NCBI RefSeq assembly: GCF_030704535.1
Contig: NC_081822.1
Coordinates: 4,021,001 to 4,085,000, forward strand
DNA: 64,000 bases
Direction: 5' to 3'
Source of the DNA: Vitis vinifera
Lineage: Eukaryota; Streptophyta; Magnoliopsida; Vitales; Vitaceae
The notes beneath the pieces are model-generated. The model saw only the letters and a program-made list of their open reading frames with translations, searched no databases and was not told where the DNA came from. A program made the position numbers and the translations under genes. Positions 41,801-53,029 of the stretch are shown piece by piece (position 1 is the first letter of the stretch; every line of letters begins with the position of its first letter).

Positions 41801-43186
41801 TATAACCGAGTATATGAATAAAATAGAAATAAAAGTGTGGGTTCAGAATCGAATATCATTGTTGTAATCAGCAACTAGTTAATGGTGAGGTGTTTGATTG
41901 ATTTAGTCAAGTTGATTTTCACAGTTTCTGAAAGTAGAAAAAGCAACATGGTTGATTATTGATTTCAGCATTTTATCATCTTATAAATCCTGGTAGGGAT
42001 GACTTGATTCTGTGGTGCTTTGTTTAATTTTATTGCACACTCGGCTGCTGTATTCTGTGTCAATTGCAGTAAGAAAATGCTCTTTTCAAGATGCAAAACA
42101 AGGCAGTCAATTCAATAATAACCTGTTCTTAATGAAGTGGGTGGTATAGGTTTTCTTTTTTGTCGTTTGGCTGGTTGTTTATAGGTGTGGTGCCTATAAG
42201 CAGTAAATATTCATCTGATTAAGTTGCCACTAATAAGATACCAGAATGATTCAATGTTTTTGTGCAAGTAATCATTTAAAATTGAAAATGGTAAGTTGGA
42301 TGATCACTTGTGATGGTTGGGAGGGTTGCGTCTCATTTTTTTGAACACCCGGGAGCACCATACATTGGGGAGTTTGTCCAGTTGATACTCTTTAAGAACT
42401 TTACAAGAAGATTATAAGGAGAAAACATAATATAGGAAAGGAAGGGAAAATTTGGTGGTTGTCTGTATTGATTCTATGCGCCACATGTACTTCAAGTCAA
42501 CACCTCCCACAGACTCTATGTACTGTTCTGCAATTTCAGATATCGTGAGGGAGATGATCACTTGCTTACATCAATAATAAGGCTATTGAATAGTCTATAT
42601 GTCGGTTTTATCAATATTTTAATCTGCCTTAAGTTAGTTGTCAATTTTGTATCTGACTTCTAAGGGATCCAAATTCATAGATTATCACTGTGGATAAGTC
42701 TTTCATTCAACCTAACATGTTTGACTGGTAATTCCTTTCAGGCATTCAGGACTTATATAAGGAAGAACTCCACCTTCCTTTCATGCTCAAGAAGGGTCGG
42801 CACTTTCTAAGCCTCGAATCATCCAACCCTCCTTTCCCAAGCCTCGTTTGATTCTGCTGGGGTTAGTTTCAATTCTCTCCACCAACGTTGTCAGTTGAAC
42901 AAAGCTCGTGCCTGCTGTATCAGTAGTTTTTATTCTTCATGAATTTTTCAGCTACATGCAATGTCTTTGAGATGATATGTTTTCCTTGTATAGAACTGTT
43001 TAAAACTATAATCAGATGGCTATGTTAGTTTTCATGTAGAAACTTATGACATTCTTCTTGCCTAAGTGCAGTGTTTTAAACTCCTCCATGTTAATCGGCT
43101 CAGTTTAGAAATAAGCATCCTTTTTCCCAGTTCATGATTATCTTTCTATTTTTTATGCATTACAGGTTCAGTAGTCCTTGTCTGCA

Positions 43187-46100
43187 ATGGGGCCCCATTC
43201 AACTGATGAGGTGCCAGAAGCGAAAGAGGACATTCGTAGCCTGTCATCCTCACACAGACATACGCCGAACTTGCCGTACATGCACAAGGTGGGAGTTCCC
43301 CCTAAGCAAAATCTCTTCAAGGAATTCAAAACCACAGTGAAGGAGACGTTCTTTGCAGATGATCCTCTTCGCTCTTTCAAGGATCAATCTAAATCTCGGA
43401 AGTTCATTCTAGGCATCCAGGCTATTTTCCCCATTCTTGAATGGGGGAGAAGCTACAACCTAACTAAGTTTAGAGGGGATCTCATTGCTGGACTCACCAT
43501 TGCAAGTCTCTGCATTCCTCAGGTAGATTAGATGATTAAAAGTGATTTAAACAAAAAGAAAACAAATCCCACATTATTATCCACTGCATTTTAATAATTT
43601 GCTAACTGGTAAAACAGGATATCGGGTATGCAAAACTTGCATCTTTGGAACCTCAGTATGGGCTATGTAAGTTCCATATTAATTAAGAACACTATGTTGC
43701 CTTCTATTTAGCCTTATTGGGATTTTGTTGTGGTAATTTCCTCTCCTGTTCTAAACTTCTACAGACTCCAGCTTCGTTCCTCCACTGATTTATGCCTTCA
43801 TGGGCAGTTCAAGAGACATAGCCATAGGGCCAGTTGCTGTGGTGTCTCTCTTACTAGGAAGTCTGCTTCGGGCAGAGATTGATCCCACAGAAAATCCAGC
43901 AGAGTATCTGCGGCTTGCATTCACAGCTACATTTTTTGCTGGGATCACACAAGCCACACTTGGATTTTTTAGGTAATCAGAAAAAGTATCTACTTGAAGT
44001 AATTTGAAGCCTCAGAGGGAAATTATATCTTAATTGTTTCTTCCTTATGGTTTTGCATCGTTTATATCATTGTTCCATCTCTTTTAAAGGCTTCCAGCTT
44101 TCAGTTCTCAATGATAAAATGATGGTGGTTTGGTTTTGTTATCAGATTAGGTTTCTTGATCGATTTCTTATCCCATGCTGCCATTGTTGGTTTTATGGGT
44201 GGAGCTGCGATTACAATAGCCCTCCAACAGCTTAAAGGTTTTCTTGGCATCAAGAATTTCACAAAGGAAACTGATATTATTTCTGTAATGCATTCAGTAT
44301 GGGCCTCAGTTCATCACGGGGTAATCTCGCCTTCCATTTCCATTCCTTTTTTTTTTCCCTCTTTATAGGGGTTCAACCTCTTGGTTAAATCCGAGATATT
44401 TGGTTTAGCCTAAGTTACTGAATCTTACATCCACAACATATTTGCAGTGGAACTGGCAGACTATAGTCATTGGGGCTACCTTTTTGGGTTTTCTTCTATT
44501 TGCTAAGTACATTGTAAGAGTCCTTAATTTTGATCAATATGCACCCTAAAAATCTGTGGGAGTTTTAAGTTTTTTTCCTTGATTCTCGCGTGATTTGAGG
44601 AACAGGGAAAGAAGAACAAGAAATTTTTCTGGGTACCTGCAATTGCTCCATTGATATCAGTTATTCTGTCTACCTTCTTCGTGTACATTACCCGTGCAGA
44701 TAAGAAAGGTGTTCAAATTGTGAGTGCACTTACTTTTATTATAGTCCTTCCCCTGATTGCTTAAAACATGATCACAATATTAGTAAGTAATAACAGTGAT
44801 AGTAGAACTCAATACTTCTTTTGATGTATGAAGGTGAAACACATAGATAAAGGAATCAATCCTTCATCTGCAAGTCAAATATATTTCAGTGGTGTTTATC
44901 TCCTAAAAGGATTTAAAATTGGTGTTGTGGCTGGTTTGATAGCATTGACGGTAAGCCAATTCCACCCCAGTTTGCAAGAAAATTTTGATAATCAGTTTTG
45001 TCTCTTAAATCTTGTCTATCCCATTTTTGTTTGATGTGGGGGTTTTGATGTATGTCAGGAAGCCGTGGCAATTGGCAGAACATTTGCTTCCATGAAGGAC
45101 TATCAACTGGATGGAAACAAAGAAATGGTGGCCCTAGGAGCAATGAATATTGTTGGTTCAATGACTTCTTGCTATGTGGCAACAGGTGAGAAGAAAACAC
45201 AAACAAGCTCATAGAAATCTATCTGATTTTGAATGATGATACATGTGAAGTAATGGCAAGAGATGACGATAGCTGATCCACAAAAGAATTCAGGACAAAG
45301 AAAGTTCTAATAAATAAATTAAAATTTTCCACCAGCCACTTTATCACAATTGTTTGAAGTGTAGATCAGAATAAGCCTACAACAAAGAAACGGCTAGCAA
45401 CTGGATAGTTATAATCTTCTGATTGAGTCAAATGTAGCAGGGACATTTTCAATGGTTGGCATTTGGACAGTACTAGAAAGTGATCTAAGAATGGTTAGTA
45501 CTTTAAACAAATCATACCTACTCTTTTCTTTGCAGGTTCCTTCTCTCGTTCAGCAGTAAACTACATGGCCGGATGCAAGACTGCAGTCTCTAACATTGTG
45601 ATGTCCTGTGTTGTATTCCTAACCCTGGAATTCATCACACCTCTTTTCAAATACACCCCAAATGCCATTCTTGCTTCCATCATTATATCTGCTGTGATTG
45701 GCCTAATTGACTACGATGCAGCAATTCTGATATGGAAGATTGATAAATTTGATTTTGTTGCTTGCATGGGAGCCTTCTTTGGTGTGGTTTTTAAATCTGT
45801 TGAGATTGGTCTCTTAATTGCGGTAAAGGGTCAAGATATCTGCCACCTTGAAGTCTTATTGTTCTAGTACATGTTACCGACCTAATTGTCTTGATTCTGT
45901 TTTCACCTATTGTTATGGCAGGTTGCCATATCCTTTGCCAAGATCCTCCTACAAGTTACAAGGCCAAGGACTGCAATTCTTGGGAAGCTCCCTAGGACAA
46001 CTGTTTACAGGAACATCCAACAATATCCAGAGGCAACTAAAATTCCAGGCTTGTTAATTGTGAGGATTGATTCTGCAATCTACTTTTCCAATTCTAACTA

Positions 46101-47743
46101 CGTCAAGGAAAGGTATGGATCCCTTTTACCCTGCCTGTTATTATTTTCAGAACTTTTCAATCTCTTGATGAACTTCTGAAATTGAAAGAAAGTGACCAAC
46201 ATTATCTAGACAATTTATGAGAATCACTGGTAGAAATTGGAACTTTGATGAGGACTTTGATTTCAAGTTTTGGTTTTAGCAAAACTAGAATTATTTAGTG
46301 AGGATATGTAAAGTTTGTGACTCAATTAGTGTTGGTCCCACTTGTAAATTGTAATTGACCAACGAAGCACCAAGAGAGTTAAGAATAGAAAATTATAGAT
46401 GAGACTAAAGTGGTACTTTCTAAAAAGATTATATACAAGTTAAGAATCCAAGAAGGTGAATAGAATATTCCATAAGTTAACATAATTACAAGATAATAAG
46501 AATCAGTTTATCGTTTAATTTTAGTGAAATTATATGTTTATTCTATGCCCAATATTTCTGTCTTGATTATGCAACATAATAGGAGGCTTAGGGCTTGTTT
46601 AACAACTATTTTTTTATAACAATTTTCTGTTATCCAGAACAAAAAATTAAGAAAACACATTTGTTAACAAAAAGTTGTTTTCTATTTTCTATTTTTTATT
46701 CTTAAAAACAGAAATTAACGTTTTTTCAAATAACATCTTTTAAGCGTTTTCAGTTGGATTCACTTGTTTTTTGAGGTTTGTTTTAAAAAATAATTATGCA
46801 AACATGTAGAATGAATAAAAATAAAATATTAAACATAAAACTATTTTTAAAACATATTTAAAATATTAAAAATAGGTTAAAAATATTTCATATTTTCAAA
46901 AAGACTTTTGTTCTATAAAACATTAGAGAACAATTTTAAAAAATTATCCTTAAAAAACTATTTTTCAGAACTATTTTTGAAAATAGTTACCACACAATCC
47001 CTTAGTACTTAAAAATCGGTGGAATGGTGTATGGTGTACCAGCCCTTGTCCAAGTATCTAATTTATCCCTTATCCAACTATCTAATACGCCCCTGCTCCA
47101 CAACCTAAATTGAGCCCTTCCACTAGCTTTTCTTATGCTCAAAAGTATCAAATTCCTTGCAGGATACTGAGATGGTTGACTGATGAGGAAGAACACTTGA
47201 AAAAAGCCAACCTACCAAGAGTTCAATTTTTGATTGTTGAGATGTCCCGTAAGCAAATTTTTGCCAATTTCCTAAACCCCAGTTTTCTATTGACAAGCAT
47301 GTTGTGTTTTTCCATGCTTATTCCCATTCACATGTATGCTCTCATGTTTGTTGCAGCTGTAACTGACATAGACACCAGTGGCATCCATGCATTGGAAGAG
47401 TTACACAGGAGTCTCCTAAAGAGAGATGTCAAAGTAAATACATCCACACTAATTGCCCTCTATGTTTCAAAAAATCCACTTTGTAAAAAACTTAACACGG
47501 CAGAATCACATTACGTACTCTTTGGAAACAATTCATGTCTATTATATATTGTATGAGCTTAGAGATTACCTGATTGAAAGCCCCCATGTTTTTGTGCAGC
47601 TGGTTCTGGCAAATCCTGGGCAAGTGGTTATCGACAAGCTTCATGCATCCAAGTTCGCAGATGATATCGGCGAGGACAAGATCTTTCTCACGGTTGGAGA
47701 TGCTGTCGTAACCTGCTCTCCCAAGTTGGCAGAGGAAGTTTAA
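43187..47743 (+). CDS. SULTR3;1-like: Group 3 sulfate transporter, SULTR3;1-like, 658 aa
   Basis: A SLC26/SulP anion transporter; Arabidopsis SULTR3;1 is associated with chloroplast sulfate uptake. Thirteen exons keep frame: 43187-43522, 43618-43666, 43765-43972, 44146-44320, 44448-44513, 44606-44719, 44834-44950, 45059-45185, 45536-45822, 45922-46112, 47163-47248, 47357-47433 and 47600-47743. The length equals my recollection of Arabidopsis SULTR3;1 (658). Seen: an N-terminus with [20 protein letters not shown], typical of group 3; [44 protein letters not shown]; then a STAS domain with [13 protein letters not shown] (Ser about 593). A 411-bp MITE sits in intron 10. An acceptor-like CAG|GTTCAG 20 bp before the ATG points to a 5' UTR intron, and TATATAAG at 42754 is a possible TATA box. 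This is the only intact copy of the tandem array that follows. Confidence 0.95.
46591..47001. mobile_element. Tourist-like (PIF/Harbinger) MITE in intron 10 of SULTR3;1
   Basis: It starts GGGCTTGTTTAACAACTATT and ends AGTTACCACACAATCCC, inverted with respect to each other, with TTA at 46588-46590 and 47002-47004. The two decayed gene copies downstream lack it at the matching place (GAGGCTCAGTACTT at 50,158; GAGGCTTGGTACTT at 57,669), giving a natural empty site. Same family as 6,379-6,709. Confidence 0.8.
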
Positions 47744-48780
47744 GCCTTTAAGGTGTTCCAAAAGCAGAAACAAAAAAGAAAAGAATAGAAAAATAATGCA
47801 ATGTGGGTGAGAGAGAGAGAGAAATGAGATTGGCATCTGTAAATAGTGTTGAAGTGAAGAAAGAGGGAGCTCAGGGTCTGATCCATGGTGGGTGGGGTCA
47901 CCATACAGGTGGTTGAGTGCGTGGATGGTCCCCCTCTTTTTTCCTCGTCTTTCTTTCCATCATTTTCCCTTTAAGCATAAAAAATGAAGAAGAAAGAAAC
48001 TGTTATTTCTCAATTTTGGATCAAATTTCAGTTGCATCCCCCACGCCCAAAAGCATCAAATGTTGCAGAGGTCATCAAGCCCCAAAAGCTGTCATCCAAA
48101 AATGTCTACATTGTAGTAGGACCCATGATCAATAATTACAAATTTTGATCCTCACCGCCTACTCCATTGCCACCAAATGCTTTTAAGCTTGCGTGAGTTT
48201 CAAAATTTTGTAGGAAAAAAAAAAATTCCAACACTCATTCAATGTCATAAAAATTTCAATGATTAAATGATGAACCAATGAGGGATACTAGAAGAAGGCA
48301 TAAAAGAGAAAGAGGCACTATATATGATTACATCATGCATGCATATCTCATTTATGAGATGATCACAGATTGATCGTCAAGAATTACTTTTCAACAAAAA
48401 GCTAATACATCTTTGCTACTTGATTATGTTCAGATCATCAAGCTTATTAAAACATACGGACTTAATTTTCACATACATGTGAGCTAATTGCAAGGGAAAA
48501 TGAGAGACGAATGAACCAAAGCAAAATTTACCTTGCATCTGGATATGCCTTAAAGTGAAAAGTAGCACCGCAACAAGATGATCCATGAACCTAGCTGCAA
48601 ATGCCGCCAGATGCATTCATGTTTGTCTTAAGTTTCTCGATAAAATAAGCCCGCCAAAGATCAGCCAAGAGGACTGCTGCAGTGATGAACTACGCATTCA
48701 CTTAACTTTGCTAATAAAAATAAAAATAAAAATTTTATGTGACTCTTATATGACATGAAGAGGATTATTATGTTAATAAG
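47744..48780. repeat. 3' flank of SULTR3;1, duplicated at 50,891-51,900
   Basis: The stretch starting AAGGTGTTCCAAAAGCAGAA and ending near GATCAGCCAAGAGGACT is repeated in the same order after the next copy at roughly 90% similarity by eye. The duplicated unit therefore included about 1 kb of 3' flank. No gene lies in it. Confidence 0.75.
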
Positions 48781-48849
48781 TTTGAAAAGGTGACATCTTG
48801 CCTAGAACAATCCATTCTTAAACTTGAAAAAGATTGAAGGTGACTCAAA

Positions 48850-50890
48850 ATAGTAGTAAGTAATAACAGTGATAAAATGAATGATGTGGGGGTTTTGATG
48901 TATGTCAGGAAGCCGTGGCAATTGGCAGAACATTTGCTTCCATGAAGGACTATCAACTGGATGGAAACAAAGAAATGGTGGCCCTAGGAGCAATGAATAT
49001 TGTTGGTTCAATGACTTCTTGCTATGTGGCAACAAGTGATGTAAGAATGGTTAGTGTTGTATAACAAATCAGACCTACTCTTTTCTTTGCAGGTTCCTTC
49101 TCTCGTTCAGCCGTAAACTACATGGCCCGATGCCAAACTACAGTCTCTAACATTGTGATGTCCTGTGTTGTTTTTCTAACCTTGGAATTCATCACACCTC
49201 TTTTCAAATACACCCCAAATGCCATTCTTGCTTCCATCATTATATCTGCTGTGATTGGCCTAATTGACTATGAGGCAGCAATTCTGATATGGAAGATTGA
49301 TAAATTTGATTTTGTTGCTTGCATGGGAGCTTTCTTTGGCGTGGTTTTTTCCTCTGTTGAGATTGGTCTCTTAATTGCGGCAAAGGATCAGGATATCTGC
49401 TACCTTGAAGTCCTATTTGTCTAGTCCATGTTACCGATCTACTTGTCTTGAATCTGTTTCACCTATTGTTATGGCAGGTTTCCATATCCTTTGCCAAGAT
49501 CCTCCTACAATTTACAAGGCCACGGACTGCAATTCTTGGGAGGCTCCCTAGGACAACCGTTTACAGGAACATCCAACAATATCCAGAGGCAACTAAAATT
49601 CCAGGATTGTTAATTGTGAGGGTTGATTCTGCAATCTACTTTTCCAATTCTATCTATGTCAAGGAAAGGTGTGGATCCCTTTTACCCTGCCTGTTATTAT
49701 TTTCAAACCTTTTCAATCTCTTGATGAACTTCTGAAATTGAAAGAAAGCGACCAACTCGTTGTCTACACAATTTCTGAGAATCACCAATTGAAATTGGAA
49801 TTTTTGATGAGGACTGATGTGGAGTTTGTGCCTGAATTAGTGCTGGTCCCACTTGTAAATTGTAATTGACCAAAGAAGCACCAGAGAGTTAAGACTTAGA
49901 AAATTATAGATGAGATCTCAATCCCACTAGGATAAAGTGGTAATTTAAAAAAAGATTATATATAAGTTGAGAATCCAAGAAGGTGAAGTAGAATATTCCA
50001 GAAGTTAAACATAACAGCAAGAAAATAATAATCATTGTATGGTTTCATTTCAGTGAAGTACATGTTTATTCTATGCCCAATATTTCTCTTTTGATTATGC
50101 AACATAATAGGAAGGTGGGATCGTTAGACCAATCTGGACATGTTTTCATTGTCTAGAGGCTCAGTACTTAAAAATTGGTGGAATGGTGTATGGGGTACCA
50201 GCCCTTATCCATGAATCTCTAATCTAGCCCTTATCCAACTATCTAATACGCCCCTAAATTTAGCCCTTCCAACAGGTTTTCTTATGCTCGAAAGTATCAA
50301 ATTCCTTGCAGGATACTGAGATGGCTGACTGATGAGGAAGAACAGTTGAAAGAAGCCAACCTACCAAGAGTCCAGTTTTTGATTGTTGAGATGTCCCGTA
50401 AGCAAATTTTTGCCAATTTCCTAGACCCCAGTTTTCTATTGACAAGCATGTTGTGTTTTTCCATGCTTATTCCCGTTCTCATGTATGCTCTCATGTTTGT
50501 TGCAGCTGTAACTGACATAGACACCAGTGGCATCCATGCATTGGAAGAGTTACACAGGAGTCTCCTAAAGAGAGATGTCAAAGAAAATACATCCACGCTA
50601 ATTGCCCTATATGTTTCGAAAAATCTACTTTGTAAAAAACTTAACACGCAGAATCACATTACGTTCTCTTTGGAAACAATTCATGTCTATTATATATTGT
50701 ATGAGCTTAGAGATTACCTGATTGAAAGCTCCCAGTTGTTGTGCATCTGGTTCTGGCAAATCCTGGGCAAGTGGTGATCAACAAGCTACATGCATCCTAG
50801 TTCGCAGATGAGATCGGCGCGGACAAGATCTTTCTCACGGTTGGAGATGCTGTCGTAACCTGCTCTCCCAAGTTGGGAGAGGAAGTTTAA
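48850..50890 (+). pseudogene. 5'-truncated SULTR3;1 copy with splice and stop lesions
   Basis: It matches exons 8 to 13 of the gene at 43,187: 48909-49035, 49093-49379, 49478-49668, 50312-50397, 50506-50582 and 50747-50890. Exons 1-7 are missing; just upstream, intron 6 sequence (AGTAAGTAATAACAGTGATA) is joined to intron 7 sequence, so exon 7 was deleted. Lesions: the last base of exon 8 G to A; exon 9 donor GT to GC; exon 12 donor GT to GA; exon 13 acceptor CAG to CAT; and an in-frame TAG at 50798-50800 where the intact gene has AAG. The exon 9-11 frames remain open and close in sequence, so decay is recent. A full transporter cannot be made. Confidence 0.93.
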
Positions 50891-51900
50891 GCCTTTAAGG
50901 TGTTCCAAAAGCAGAAACAGAAAAAAAGGAAAATAATGCAATAGAGAGAAATGAGACTGGCATCTGTATATAGTGTTGAAGCTGAAGAAAGAGGGAGCTC
51001 ATGGTCTGATCCGTGGTGGGTGGGGTCACCATGCAGGTGGCTGAGTGGGTGGATGGTCCCTATCTTTTCTCCTTATCTTTTTTGCATCATTTTCCCTTTC
51101 AGCAGAAAGAAAAAAGAAAAAGAAAAAGAAAGAAACCAGTGTTTCTCAATTTTGGATCAAATTTCAGTTGCATCCGCCACACCCAAAAGCATCAAATGTT
51201 GCAGAGGTCATCAAACCCTCAAGGCTGTCATCCAAAAATGTCCACATTGTAGTAGGGCCCATAAACATGATGGCAATAATTGCAAATTTTGATCCTCACC
51301 ACCTACTCCATTGCCACCAAATGCTTTTAAAAGCTTGCGTCAGTTTCAAAAATTTGTGGAAAAAAAATAAAATTCCAGCACTCATTCAATGTCATCAAAA
51401 TTTCAATGATTCAATGATGAACCAATGAGGGATACTAGAAGAAGGAATAAGAGGGAAAGAGGCTTATTATATATGACAACAGTATACATGCATATCTCAT
51501 TTATGAGATGATCACAGATTGATTATCAAGAACTACTGTTCAACAAAAAGCTGATACATCTTAACTGCTTGATTATGTTCAGATCATCAAGCTTATTAAA
51601 ATATATCCTTTGCAGACTTAATTTTCACTTACATGTGAGCTAATTGTAAGGTAAAATAAGAAACCTTTACCTTGCATCTGGATATGGCTTAAAGTGAAAA
51701 GCAGCACCGCAACAAGATGATCCATGAACCTAGCCGCAAATGCGGCCAGATGCATTCATGTTTGTCTTTAAGTTTCTCAATAAATTAAGCCCACCAATGA
51801 TCAGCCAAGAGGACTACTGCAGTGATGACTACGCATTCACGTAATTTTCTAATAAAAATAAATATTTTATGTGACATCAAGAGGGTTATTTTGTTGATAA
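50891..51900. repeat. Second copy of the SULTR3;1 3' flank
   Basis: Collinear with 47,744-48,780, with small insertions and deletions, for example extra A/G-rich units near 51,105-51,130. No gene seen. Confidence 0.75.
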
Positions 51901-52224
51901 GATTGAAATGATGCCTACATATGATAACCTTTTGACCATAGCAACTATATATTTTGGCTTCTAACTCTATATAACTGACTTTGGTCAAAGGGATGTTTGG
52001 ATAATAAAAATGGATTATAGATGAAAACTCCATAAACTATATTCTCATTTTGGTTAAAAAATATTTCAATTAGGGTCTTCCAAATTAACATATATTAAAA
52101 CAAATCAAAGTTTCAAAAGTCTAGAATATGATAAATATGTTATAATAAAATCATTCAAGAATAATGATTAATATTCAAATAAGAAGAGATCAACTATTTT
52201 TGGTATTAAAATATTGTTGCACAC

Positions 52225-52741
52225 ATGTCGCGGAGTACGAGATATTGCCATGTTCGTCAAAGGCTCAAAGGCATTTCAAGATCAGATGGAGACTTTATTG
52301 TAGCATTTTTCATGAACAGATAATATAAAAAGTAGATTAAGTTTCTGGGTTTTGGTTTATTTGATCCTAACCTCTCTTGTAGGGATGATCTGATTGTACG
52401 ACTACTTCACGCCAGCTTTCCTGTTTCATTGGGACATCATCTCTTAGGAGGGGATTTACTTCAAGGATGGTGCATTGTCATGCCTCAACCCGATAAATAT
52501 TGAGTTTACAGTTTGGTTTCTGCTCTCAATTCTCTCTTGGTTTCTTCTTGATCGTTCTAGACTTGATGCCTGCTCTGATTTTCCAACCACATGTACTCCA
52601 AGTAACACCTCTCCCTCTCAGGCTAAATGTTTTGCTCTGCAAACAAAGCAAAACTCCGAAGGAGATGATCACTTGCTTACACCAATAATTAGGCTATTAA
52701 TGTCAACTTTGTTCGACCTAACTGGTGGTTCTAACTGGTTT
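52225..52741 (+). other. Decayed 5' region of the third SULTR3 copy
   Basis: AGTTTCTGGGTTTTGGTTTA, TGTAGGGATGATCTGATTGT and neighbours match 41,380-42,690, the 5' region of the intact gene. The match resumes at 55,169 beyond the copia insertion (TTCCTTTCAGGCTTTCAGAA against TTCCTTTCAGGCATTCAGGA at 42,732). So the retroelement split this copy's leader region. Confidence 0.7.
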
Positions 52742-53029
52742 TGTTGGTATAAGATTAAATACTTATACAAAAAATATATTTTTGGGCTGCTGGAACTTAT
52801 TTTATTGATTGAAGAATGCTGAATTTATACATGAACTTGTAACTTAAATGACATTAGAATAGCAGAAAATCAAGCTACTAGATGATGAACAACTACTTCC
52901 TATAAAATAGAAATCAAATCTTGACCAAATAAAAATAAGAAAATATCTAGATGTTGCAGATTTTGTGCAAGACTCCAGCTGCAATATTCAAAATTCAAAT
53001 TCCAGCAAATACTAAGTCAAAATTCAACA
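52742..53029 (-). repeat. 3' LTR (in element orientation)
   Basis: 288 bp, TG...CA ends. It follows the purine tract on the minus strand. By eye identical to 54876-55163. Confidence 0.92.
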
